NCBI GenBank assembly: GCA_946497585.1
Contig: CAMMLF010000055.1
Span: 1 to 10,776 of the forward strand
DNA from: an uncultured Clostridium sp.
GTDB lineage: Bacteria; Bacillota; Clostridia; TANB77; CAG-508
Length of the DNA stretch: 10,776 nt
Direction of reading: 5' to 3'
Below are positions 1 to 5,624 of the stretch, one piece after another; positions within the stretch are counted from its first letter, which is position 1; each line of letters opens with the position of its first letter. Position numbers and translations under genes: made by a program. The notes under the pieces are model-generated. The model had not been told where the DNA came from, ran no database searches, and saw only the letters and a program-made list of their open reading frames with translations.

Positions 1-7
1 ATGGAAT

Positions 8-907
8 ATGGCATCTATAATTTTGCTGATTGGATTTATTATAATTTTATTTTATATTTTTTATAAACCTTATTATAAACTTACCGTAAACGATAATTTT
101 ATTGGGTATTATAAAGATTATAATGAATTTGAAAATTTATATAATTCAATAGAAAAGGAATATGAAGAAGAAAGTATAAAGGTTGTAAAATATCTGCCAA
201 GCAATCCTTTAACTGAAAAAACTTATGTTAAAGAAAGTTTTGTTAAAGAATTTGATAATAAGAAACTGATTGAAGAACAGTTACTAAAAGATTATACTAT
301 TTATCAAGTTCTAGTAAATAATGAAATTCAATTTCATACAAAAACAAAAGAAGAAGCTGATGCATTAGTTTCAGAGTTAAAGAATGAAGTAAAAGAGTCA
401 ACTGATATAAAAGTAGAAGCAATAATAGTGCAAGATTTATCTTTATTAAATACAAAAGAAGAAATTGAGGAAACAAAAAAGAGTACAATAGAAAAAAATA
501 AAAAAGTAACTTCAAGAAGTGGCACAATAAGAAAGGCTAACCCTACATACATCTGGCCTACTACTTCAAAAACGATTACTTCTAAATTCGGGAGTAGGTC
601 AAGTGGCTATCATACTGGATTAGATATTGCAGTTAATTCTAATTCTCCTGTTTATACTGTAAAAGAAGGAACTGTCTTAATGTCTTGTTGGAATGGAAAT
701 TACGGTTATCAAGTAAAAATAAAACATTCTAATGGAGTTATTACAACCTATGCACATAACAGTAAATTATTAGTTAAAAAAGGACAAAATGTTGTGCAAG
801 GTCAAATAATCGCACGTTCAGGTTCAACAGGAAATTCAACAGGTCCACATTTGCATATAGAATTTATAATTAATGGGCAATTTGTTAATCCTCAAAATTA
901 TATTTAA
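8..907 (+). CDS. Membrane-anchored M23 family peptidoglycan endopeptidase
   Basis: This is a zinc metallopeptidase predicted to cut peptide cross-bridges of peptidoglycan. The order is: a hydrophobic N-terminal anchor (about residues 3-19, then K20), a middle region of about 150 residues, and a C-terminal M23 (LytM/lysostaphin-like) domain at about 180-299. The M23 zinc ligands and catalytic histidines are visible as HTGLD (H202, D206), TYAH (H250) and HLH (H281, H283). Residues about 97-125 resemble the short repeats that precede M23 domains in clostridial cell-wall hydrolases. The reading frame is open to the left edge and there is no well-spaced ribosome binding site in the seven visible bases, so the true start may lie upstream. 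It sits beside fibre genes, which fits either lysis or virion-associated wall digestion. The anchor is Ile/Leu/Phe rich and so does not look like a typical signal-arrest-release endolysin signal. The family call is firm; the role is inferred. Confidence 0.9.
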   Translation: MASIILLIGFIIILFYIFYKPYYKLTVNDNFIGYYKDYNEFENLYNSIEKEYEEESIKVVKYLPSNPLTEKTYVKESFVKEFDNKKLIEEQLLKDYTIYQVLVNNEIQFHTKTKEEADALVSELKNEVKESTDIKVEAIIVQDLSLLNTKEEIEETKKSTIEKNKKVTSRSGTIRKANPTYIWPTTSKTITSKFGSRSSGYHTGLDIAVNSNSPVYTVKEGTVLMSCWNGNYGYQVKIKHSNGVITTYAHNSKLLVKKGQNVVQGQIIARSGSTGNSTGPHLHIEFIINGQFVNPQNYI

Positions 908-921
908 AAAGGAGATTTTCT

Positions 922-1068
922 ATGTTCTTAAAAAAACTTTTTATTAAAAAGAAAATATTGTTAGCGAAAGAGAACGAAGAAAAAACCGAAGAACAATTAT
1001 TAGAAGATTTTAGAGCAGAAGTTATGAAAGAATTAGGAGTTGAAAATAACGAGAAAGAAGAAAAGTAA
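922..1068 (+). CDS. 48-aa charged protein of unknown function
   Basis: This is a short open frame starting at ATG 922, with an AAAAAGGAGA ribosome binding site ending 7 nt upstream and TAA at 1066-1068. The product is MFLKKLFIKK... with a basic amphipathic N terminus (residues 1-16) followed by a Glu/Lys-rich helix-forming segment (17-48). I recognise no domain. It lies 14 nt after the M23 gene and is probably co-transcribed with it. Its stop codon sits in the loop of a 12-bp hairpin, so the end of the gene and the possible terminator coincide. The strong ribosome binding site and tight spacing support it being a real gene. Confidence 0.65.
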   Translation: MFLKKLFIKKKILLAKENEEKTEEQLLEDFRAEVMKELGVENNEKEEK

Positions 1069-1087
1069 GGCTTTTCTTCTTTTATTT
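1054..1087 (+). terminator. Hairpin overlapping a stop codon, possible intrinsic terminator
   Basis: Bases 1054-1065 (AAAGAAGAAAAG) are perfectly complementary to 1071-1082 (CTTTTCTTCTTT). The 5-nt loop TAAGG contains the TAA stop of the 48-aa gene. The descending arm and following TATTTT give a U-rich 3' side. The stem is long but only four of its 12 pairs are G-C, so termination may be partial. A translating ribosome reaching the stop would cover the hairpin, so termination here may depend on translation. Confidence 0.5.
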
Positions 1088-1095
1088 TGCAAAAA

Positions 1096-1104
1096 AAGGA
1101 GGAG
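1096..1104 (+). promoter_or_regulatory. Ribosome binding site fixing the start at 1109
   Basis: AAGGAGGAG lies 4 nt before ATG 1109. The frame also contains an upstream ATG at 1040, but that one has no comparable site and lies inside the preceding gene and hairpin. This site places the start at 1109. Confidence 0.8.
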
Positions 1105-1108
1105 AGAT

Positions 1109-1432
1109 ATGTCTTACGCAAGAACAATAAAATTCATTACTACGGCCGCAGAAGAGGAAGTATTAGATATTCCAGAAGTAAAAGAAGCTATTAAAGATAT
1201 GACTAACTGTAAAACAGAAGAAGATTTTCAAAGAGCTAAACAAAATGGAATTCTAATGAGTGTAGATATTTTTGCAAAGAATACTAGAGTAAAAATAAAT
1301 GATGGCATTTATAATGATTTAATTGAAAATGCTGTTTATAGTACTGATAATCTTACTAGAATTTACTCTATAAAATTAGAAGCCGAATCTGTCTCTGGTA
1401 CAATAGTAATGAGAATGAGAGGTGAGCAATAG
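1109..1432 (+). CDS. 107-aa protein of unknown function in the fibre block
   Basis: The product starts MSYARTIKFI and has 107 residues, a mix of predicted helix and strand, with no signal peptide, membrane segment or motif I recognise. The start at 1109 is chosen for the AAGGAGGAG site immediately upstream; an in-frame ATG at 1040 would have to be translated through the hairpin and out of frame inside the previous gene. The C-terminal part (about 70-107: NAVYSTDNLTRIY, then VSGTIVMRMRG) has alternating hydrophobic residues typical of beta strands. Its stop overlaps the next start by one base (TAGTG), indicating translational coupling to a fibre or adaptor protein. By position it is probably a small structural or assembly protein; the sequence itself does not show this. 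Confidence 0.8.
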   Translation: MSYARTIKFITTAAEEEVLDIPEVKEAIKDMTNCKTEEDFQRAKQNGILMSVDIFAKNTRVKINDGIYNDLIENAVYSTDNLTRIYSIKLEAESVSGTIVMRMRGEQ

Positions 1433-1860
1433 TGGATAATGAAATGAATTATGCTAAAATAGTAGCTATTGCTAAAAAATTAATTTTAGAATATGGCGGA
1501 GGTTCTGGAGGAGGCGGAGGCGCCGTTCAAGAGGAATTAGATGCACATATTGTTGACAATAAAAGGCATTTAACCTCTGCTGATAGAGAAATACTAATTA
1601 AAGCCAACCAATATAAAGGTTATTATGAAGATATAGCTTCAATTCCACAATCTGGAGTAGAAGGAGATTATATTTTAGTTGGTGAAACAAATTCTTTTTG
1701 GATTTATGACAAAGAACAAAATTCCTATGTAGATTTAAGCGAACTTATAGCTTATGATGATAGTGAAATTAAAAATGAAATATTAAAATTAAAACAAGAT
1801 ATTGAAAATTCTTCTATGGAAGCTATTTCAAATACTGAATTAGAAGAAATTTTACAATAA
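1432..1860 (+). CDS. Tail fibre/adaptor-like protein with polyglycine linker
   Basis: GTG start at 1432, with AGAGGTGAG about 5 nt upstream; the alternative ATG at 1444 has no good site. The order is a short helix (about 6-20), a glycine linker GGGSGGGGG (22-30), a tail-fibre-type motif HIVDNKRHLTSADREIL (39-55), a small beta segment YKGYYEDIASIP...GDYILVG...FWIYDKEQNSYVDL (about 61-102), and a charged coiled-coil-like helix (about 108-128). The H...HLT..DRE and GDYILVG...WIYD patterns are common in fibre and baseplate accessory proteins of Firmicutes phages and prophages. The C terminus AISNTELEEIL (131-141) matches that of the next gene. A role as a small fibre or adaptor is likely; the exact place in the virion is unknown. 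Confidence 0.7.
   Translation: MDNEMNYAKIVAIAKKLILEYGGGSGGGGGAVQEELDAHIVDNKRHLTSADREILIKANQYKGYYEDIASIPQSGVEGDYILVGETNSFWIYDKEQNSYVDLSELIAYDDSEIKNEILKLKQDIENSSMEAISNTELEEILQ
1495..1524 (+). repeat. GC-rich glycine-linker tract
   Basis: This is a run of GGN codons (GGC, GGA, GGT, TCT, GGA, GGA, GGC...) encoding GGGSGGGGG and then GCC for Ala. It is by far the most G-rich stretch in an otherwise AT-rich window. It encodes a flexible hinge between the N-terminal helix and the fibre motif, and is a likely site of length change by slippage. Confidence 0.6.
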
Positions 1861-1886
1861 ATTTAATTAAATGGAGGGAAACAAGA

Positions 1887-2783
1887 ATGGCAAATCAAAA
1901 GAAATTCTTAGACCAAAATGGTGTTTTATACGTTTGGACAAAGTTAAAAACTTTATTAGGAGGAAAAGTAGACAAAGAATTTAAAACTGGTAGTCAATCT
2001 CAATATAAAGTTTTATCTGACAATAACTTAACAGATGAATTAGTTACTAAAATTAACAATGCTGGTGATAGTTCTTTCAGTGGTAATTATGGTGATTTAA
2101 AAAGTAAACCATCTATCAATGGACATGAATTAGCCAGTGGAGAAAATACTTTAGAAACTTTAGGAATTCAAGCAGCTGGAGATTATGCTACAAAAGCTGA
2201 ATTAGGAAATAAAGTTAGCAAAGAAGACGGTAAAGGTTTAAGTACAGAAGACTATACAACTGCTGAAAAAACAAAATTAGGTGGAATTCAAACTGGCGCT
2301 CAAGTTAACGTTATTGAAAGTGTAAAAGTTAATGGAATTGCACAAGAAGCTGATGGAAAAGCAGTAAATATTGCTGTACCAACAAAAGTTAGTCAATTAA
2401 GTAATGATAGTAAATTCCAAACAGAAACTGAAGTTACAAGTAAGGTAAATAATGCAGTTGCAGATAAAGTAAATCAAACTCAAATGACAAGCGCGATTTC
2501 AGCAGCTACAACTGATATGGCTACAAAAACTTACGTTACTCAACAACTTGCCAATATAAATAAAAAAGCTGTTGTTACTTCTACTGAAGAAATGACAGAC
2601 CCAAACACTATTTATTTAATAGCTAATGTTGGAGAACAAGATAATAGCTATGATGAATATATTGTTTATGAAGGAACACCAGAAAAAATTGGTACTACAA
2701 AAGTAGACTTAACTAATTATGTTCAAGATAGTGATTTAATTGCTATTACTAATGGTGAAATTGACGAAATCTTTAAAAAATAG
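1887..2783 (+). CDS. Phage fibre protein (tail or head fibre)
   Basis: 298 aa, ATG at 1887 with GGAGGG at 1873-1878. The N-terminal segment KFLDQNGVLYVWTKLKTLLGG (6-26) resembles attachment segments of fibre proteins in Firmicutes phages and matches the start of the fibre gene at 2998. It is followed by fibre modules: FSGNYGDLKSKPSINGHEL (64-82), a ATKAELGNKVSK helix (about 101-112), GKGLSTEDYTTAEKTKLGGI (115-134) with TGAQVNVIESVKVNG, VPTKVSQLSNDSKF (164-177), and a C-terminal small domain DPNTIYLIAN...YDEYIVYEGTPEKIGTT (238-271). It ends in AITNGEIDEIF (286-296). These modules are typical of trimeric fibre shafts and upper-baseplate or receptor-binding proteins. The fibre class is well supported; tail versus head attachment cannot be decided here. 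Confidence 0.8.
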   Translation: MANQKKFLDQNGVLYVWTKLKTLLGGKVDKEFKTGSQSQYKVLSDNNLTDELVTKINNAGDSSFSGNYGDLKSKPSINGHELASGENTLETLGIQAAGDYATKAELGNKVSKEDGKGLSTEDYTTAEKTKLGGIQTGAQVNVIESVKVNGIAQEADGKAVNIAVPTKVSQLSNDSKFQTETEVTSKVNNAVADKVNQTQMTSAISAATTDMATKTYVTQQLANINKKAVVTSTEEMTDPNTIYLIANVGEQDNSYDEYIVYEGTPEKIGTTKVDLTNYVQDSDLIAITNGEIDEIFKK

Positions 2784-2800
2784 AGTAAAGGAGGTGCAAG

Positions 2801-3001
2801 ATGACTAATAAAGAAGAAAAACAAAATAAGAGAGTAATTATCTTGTTAGTTGGAGTTTTATTAGTTTTATTTCTAAACTTGGGTTACAACATCTGGCATT
2901 TACATAATTATCAAGAACAACGTGCAAGTGGTAATGAGAGATGGAAACAAGTTGAAGAAAGAATACACTTAATTGAAAAGAAAGTAGATGATGCTCTATG
3001 A
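2801..3001 (+). CDS. 66-aa single-pass membrane protein (holin-like candidate)
   Basis: Starts at ATG 2801 behind the strong site AAAGGAGGTG (2787-2796). The first 11 residues are highly charged (MTNKEEKQNKR), then comes one hydrophobic helix (about 12-32, VIILLVGVLLVLFLNLGYNIW), then a charged 34-residue tail that could form a coiled coil (about 44-66). N-in topology is not obvious: KR just before the helix suggests the short N terminus stays in the cytoplasm and the tail is outside. It overlaps the 628-aa fibre gene by 4 nt (ATGA). Small one-helix proteins among tail genes can be holins, but no family is recognised. It could also be a chaperone-like or anti-superinfection membrane protein. 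Confidence 0.75.
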   Translation: MTNKEEKQNKRVIILLVGVLLVLFLNLGYNIWHLHNYQEQRASGNERWKQVEERIHLIEKKVDDAL

Positions 3002-4884
3002 TGAAATATTTAGATTTAGATGGAGCTAGATATATTGTAGCAACTATTCAAAATTTGCTTGATGGAAAAGTAAGTAAAGACGGTAGTAAAGTTTTATCAA
3101 CAAATGATTATACTACTACTGAAAAGAATAAGTTAGCTGGAATAGCTGCTAACGCAACAAAAGTTGAAACTTCAACAACAATAGGTAATTTAAAAATTAA
3201 TGGAACAGAAAAACAAATTATTCCTTTAATGAGTGCCGCAAGTAGTAGCGCTGCTGGTAAAGCCGGTCTTGTACCTGCTCCAGCACAAAATAAACACACA
3301 AGTTTTCTTAGAGGAGACGGAACTTGGGTTATACCAACAAACACAACTTACACTAATGCTACAACAAGTAAAGACGGTTTAATGAGTAGTGAAGATAAGA
3401 CTAAATTAGATGGTATTGCAGCAAATGCAAATAACTATATTCACCCTTCTACACACGCAGCCTCTATGATTACTCAGGATGCTACACATAGATTTGTAAG
3501 TGATACTGAAAAAACAACTTGGAATGGAAAAGCATCAAAATCAGTAGCAACAACTTCTGCTGATGGTTTAATGTCTAGTGAAGATAAGACTAAACTTGAT
3601 GGTATCGCAACTGGCGCGAATAAGTACGTGCATCCAACGACATCAGGAAACAAACATATTCCTAGTGGAGGAAGTGCGGGTCAAGTTTTAAAATGGAGTG
3701 CTGATGGGGTTGCAGTATGGGGTACAGATAATAATACTACTTATTCAAATATGACAGGAGCCACGTCTAGTGCTGCTGGAAAAGCTGGTTTAGTTCCAGC
3801 ACCGGCAAGTGGAAAACAATCTTCTTTCTTAAGAGGGGATGGTACTTGGGCAATTCCTACAAATACAACTTATAGTGATATGACAGGAGCTACATCTTCA
3901 ACAGCTGGTACACACGGTTTAGTACCTGCACCTGCGGCTGGAGCAAATACAAAATATTTAAGAGGAGATGGAACGTGGCAAACACCACCAAATACAACTT
4001 ATTCGTTAGCAACATCAAGTTCTAATGGTTTATTAAGTAGTGGAGACTTTACTAAATTAAGTAAGGTAACTGCAACTGAAATGGGATATTTAGATGGTGT
4101 AACAAGTTCAATTCAGACTCAAATCAATGCTAAAGCACCAACTTCACACGCAAGTAGTGCTACAACTTATGGAGTTGCTACTTCTTCTAGTTATGGACAC
4201 GCTAAAGTTATTGATAATTTAACAACGAGTAGTGTAAGTAATGGATATGCTTTACATGCTCATCAAGGTTATTTATTAAACAATAGACTTGAAGATGTTG
4301 AAGATATTATTTGTACTAGATTTACAATGGAAAGTACAACTAATAAATACGATATGATTGTAAAAAGTTTAAATATTAATAATCCAATTATGATTAGAAT
4401 TAACGGAACAATTATAGCAAGTGCTCAAGGTCGTATTATTGCAGATATAAATTCAAGTAAAAGTGTATCTTGGAGTCATTTTGGTTTTAGAAATGAGGGT
4501 AAGGATGCTAAGGCTTATGCTCTTAAGAGTGGAAGTATCGAAATTGGCGATATGCAAAAAACCAATACTCCTACCGCATTTGAAGTAACAATAAATTTAT
4601 CTCAAAAGGGTTGGATAAGTTATACATCTAGTTTTTCAAACTTTAATGCAAGTGACACTACTCTTTGGAGATATTATACTGGTGGAGGAATGGCTTTGGT
4701 CGGACTTTCTGATTACGCAACTTTAACTGATATTATGCTAGGAGTAGTCGGAGGAAATATAAAAGGAACGTTCAATGTTGAAATTTGGAGTAAAGCTCCA
4801 ACAAAAACTATTACTGAATCTCCAAAAGCTGCAAGCGCATCTTTAAACAGTGTTGATGAAAATAATTATGAAAAAATAGTTTAA
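2998..4884 (+). CDS. Repeat-rich tail fibre / receptor-binding protein
   Basis: 628 aa, starting at ATG 2998 or the adjacent ATG 3001. No clear ribosome binding site is present, so translation is probably coupled to the preceding gene through the ATGA overlap. The N-terminal segment KYLDLDGARYIVATIQNLLDGKVSK (3-27) matches the fibre encoded at 1887. The shaft (about 30-430) contains three copies of GLVPAPA...LRGDGTW (90-110, 264-284, 307-327), copies of DGLMSSEDKTKLDGIA (126-141, 189-204) with degenerate relatives at 33-50 and 343-356, HPSTHAASMITQ, and TATEMGYLDGVTSSIQTQI (358-376). GYALHAHQGYLLNNRLEDVED (416-436) resembles the segment that precedes the tip in long siphophage fibres. Residues about 437-600 are a beta-rich tip with no recognised fold, the likely receptor-binding part. 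A strong terminator follows directly. Confidence 0.88.
   Translation: MMKYLDLDGARYIVATIQNLLDGKVSKDGSKVLSTNDYTTTEKNKLAGIAANATKVETSTTIGNLKINGTEKQIIPLMSAASSSAAGKAGLVPAPAQNKHTSFLRGDGTWVIPTNTTYTNATTSKDGLMSSEDKTKLDGIAANANNYIHPSTHAASMITQDATHRFVSDTEKTTWNGKASKSVATTSADGLMSSEDKTKLDGIATGANKYVHPTTSGNKHIPSGGSAGQVLKWSADGVAVWGTDNNTTYSNMTGATSSAAGKAGLVPAPASGKQSSFLRGDGTWAIPTNTTYSDMTGATSSTAGTHGLVPAPAAGANTKYLRGDGTWQTPPNTTYSLATSSSNGLLSSGDFTKLSKVTATEMGYLDGVTSSIQTQINAKAPTSHASSATTYGVATSSSYGHAKVIDNLTTSSVSNGYALHAHQGYLLNNRLEDVEDIICTRFTMESTTNKYDMIVKSLNINNPIMIRINGTIIASAQGRIIADINSSKSVSWSHFGFRNEGKDAKAYALKSGSIEIGDMQKTNTPTAFEVTINLSQKGWISYTSSFSNFNASDTTLWRYYTGGGMALVGLSDYATLTDIMLGVVGGNIKGTFNVEIWSKAPTKTITESPKAASASLNSVDENNYEKIV
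3265..3978 (+). repeat. Three copies of a GLVPAPA...LRGDGTW fibre repeat
   Basis: Protein-level repeats of 21 residues lie at nt 3265-3327, 3787-3849 and 3916-3978. Each starts GLVPAPA and ends (F/Y)LRGDGTW, and is followed by (V/A)IPTNTTY or QTPPNTTY. Copies 2 and 3 are also preceded by TGATSS(A/T)AG. The first two copies are separated by other shaft modules, the last two are adjacent. This is typical of modular fibre shafts. Confidence 0.85.
3376..3609 (+). repeat. Near-identical 45-nt direct repeats in the fibre gene
   Basis: Segments 3376-3420 and 3565-3609 encode the same peptide GLMSSEDKTKLDGIA and differ at only a few bases, with an identical core AGTGAAGATAAGACTAAA. They are 189 nt apart, a multiple of three, so recombination between them would delete or add 63 residues in frame. 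Confidence 0.8.
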
Positions 4885-4885
4885 T

Positions 4886-4911
4886 AGAGAGGCGAAAGCC
4901 TCTCTTTTTTT
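4886..4911 (+). terminator. Strong rho-independent terminator after the fibre gene
   Basis: An 8-bp perfect stem AGAGAGGC/GCCTCTCT (4886-4893 and 4898-4905) with a GAAA tetraloop, followed by a run of T to 4911. It begins two bases after the fibre stop codon and separates the structural block from the replication block. Confidence 0.95.
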
Positions 4912-4918
4912 ATTTTAT

Positions 4919-4947
4919 TTGACTTTTTAAAAATTTTATGTTATACT
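4919..4947 (+). promoter_or_regulatory. Sigma-A-type promoter with extended -10 for the RNase H operon
   Basis: TTGACT (-35, 4919-4924), a 17-nt spacer, then TATACT (-10, 4942-4947), preceded by TGT, which gives an extended -10 (TGn). Transcription would start near 4953-4955. It sits directly after the structural-block terminator and no terminator is seen before 8283, so it can drive RNase H through the dNMP kinase. Confidence 0.85.
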
Positions 4948-4961
4948 AAAGAAAAAAGAAT

Positions 4962-4966
4962 GGAGG
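4962..4966 (+). promoter_or_regulatory. Ribosome binding site fixing the RNase H start at 4975
   Basis: GGAGG lies 8 nt before ATG 4975. An ATG at 4960 is in frame, but it overlaps this site and is only a few bases from the predicted transcription start, so 4975 is the better start. Confidence 0.85.
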
Positions 4967-4974
4967 TTTTTATA

Positions 4975-5469
4975 ATGCATATTGAACTTTATACAGACGG
5001 TGCTTGCAGAGGAAATGGACAAGTTGCAGATGCGCCAAGTGGAATTGGAGTAGTATTGCTAATTCCAGATAAACAACCTATTTATTTAAAAGAAAAATTA
5101 AATTTTAATCCTAACACTAATAATAAGGCTGAAATTTTTGCGGTAATTAGAGGTTTAGAACTATTATTTAAATACTATTCACCTTTTGACAAAAGTGAGT
5201 TTGTTAAAGATAAACTAACAATTTATAGTGATAGCGCTTATATGATAAATGGAATTACAAATTGGATAAATGGTTGGCGCGCAAACAATTGGATGAATTC
5301 AAAAAAAGAACCTGTAAAAAACAAAGAATTATGGGAATATTTAGATAGAGGAATTCATTTCTTTGAACAAGATTTTGATATTGAATTTGTTAAAGTAAAA
5401 GGTCATTCAGGTAATAAATGGAATGAAAAATGTGATAGATTAGCTAATGAAGCAATGGAGGGAATTTAA
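4975..5469 (+). CDS. rnhA: Ribonuclease HI
   Basis: 164 aa, close to the usual 150-165 of RNase HI. It cuts the RNA strand of RNA-DNA hybrids with two metal ions. The four catalytic acids are in place: D8 in YTDGACRGNG, E53 in NNKAEIFAVIRGLE, D86 in YSDSAYM and D154 in NEKCDRLANEA. The family histidine H144 is in VKGHSGNKWN, and INGWRANNW (98-106) corresponds to the basic-protrusion region of cellular enzymes. The start at 4975 is set by GGAGG at 4962-4966. As first gene behind a strong promoter it likely removes primers or R-loops during phage replication. The enzyme call is very secure. Confidence 0.96.
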   Translation: MHIELYTDGACRGNGQVADAPSGIGVVLLIPDKQPIYLKEKLNFNPNTNNKAEIFAVIRGLELLFKYYSPFDKSEFVKDKLTIYSDSAYMINGITNWINGWRANNWMNSKKEPVKNKELWEYLDRGIHFFEQDFDIEFVKVKGHSGNKWNEKCDRLANEAMEGI

Positions 5470-5485
5470 AAGAGATATTTAACTT

Positions 5486-5490
5486 AGGAG
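5486..5490 (+). promoter_or_regulatory. Orphan ribosome binding site before an ATT codon
   Basis: AGGAG in ACTTAGGAGAATTAAAAATT is followed after 8 nt by ATT 5499, the first codon of an open frame. No ATG, GTG or in-frame TTG is at that spacing. TTG at 5500 opens only a six-codon frame. Confidence 0.4.
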
Positions 5491-5498
5491 AATTAAAA

Positions 5499-5624
5499 AT
5501 TGATTTTATTCTTGAAATGATTTATGATTATGTTATAAGAGATAATAGTTTAATGAGATTGTTTAATGAAAAGAAAAATATCAATATTAAAAGAAAGGAG
5601 AGATTAATATGGCAGGAAATTTAA
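5499..5624 (+). CDS. Possible 41-aa protein with ATT start (or start-codon mutant)
   Basis: The 139-nt gap between RNase H and the Pnk-HD gene holds an open frame with a well-placed AGGAG site (5486-5490) but an ATT codon at the start position. Read from ATT it gives (M)DFILEMIYDYVIRDNSLMRL and then a basic tail, ending at TAA 5622-5624, 16 nt into the next gene. It could use a rare ATT start as infC does, start at ATG 5517 (35 aa, no clear site), or be a gene whose ATG has mutated. The aromatic and hydrophobic N-terminal half looks protein-like. I recognise no family, and coding is uncertain. Confidence 0.3.
   Translation: MDFILEMIYDYVIRDNSLMRLFNEKKNINIKRKERLIWQEI

Noticed and set aside
1..66. 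Frame-1 ATG at base 1 with a 21-codon open frame
   Set aside because: It overlaps the M23 anchor in another frame and could at most be the tail of an upstream gene; nothing supports it.
297..552. Two minus-strand open frames opposite the M23 gene
   Set aside because: They have low-complexity Leu/Phe/Ser-rich products and lie antisense to a clear gene, without supporting signals.
1040..1108. Longer version of the 107-aa protein starting at ATG 1040
   Set aside because: It would run inside the 48-aa gene and through the hairpin without a binding site; AAGGAGGAG points to 1109.
885..1127. Minus-strand open frame across the 48-aa gene and hairpin
   Set aside because: It is Ser/Phe/Asn-rich, arising from complement of Lys/Glu-rich coding sequence and the hairpin.
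2999..3001. Recoded TGA (Trp) as in mollicute phages
   Set aside because: TGA ends genes at 2999-3001 and 7733-7735 exactly at ATGA overlaps, and all Trp codons seen are TGG.
3108..3344. Minus-strand open frame opposite the fibre repeats
   Set aside because: It is an antisense reflection of Ala/Thr-rich repeats; the sense-strand fibre is unambiguous.
4960..4974. RNase H starting at ATG 4960 (five extra residues)
   Set aside because: This ATG overlaps the GGAGG site that serves ATG 4975 and is only about 5 nt from the predicted transcript start.
4885..4974. tRNA or other structured RNA gene in the gap between blocks
   Set aside because: The gap is fully explained by a terminator, promoter and leader; no cloverleaf is present.
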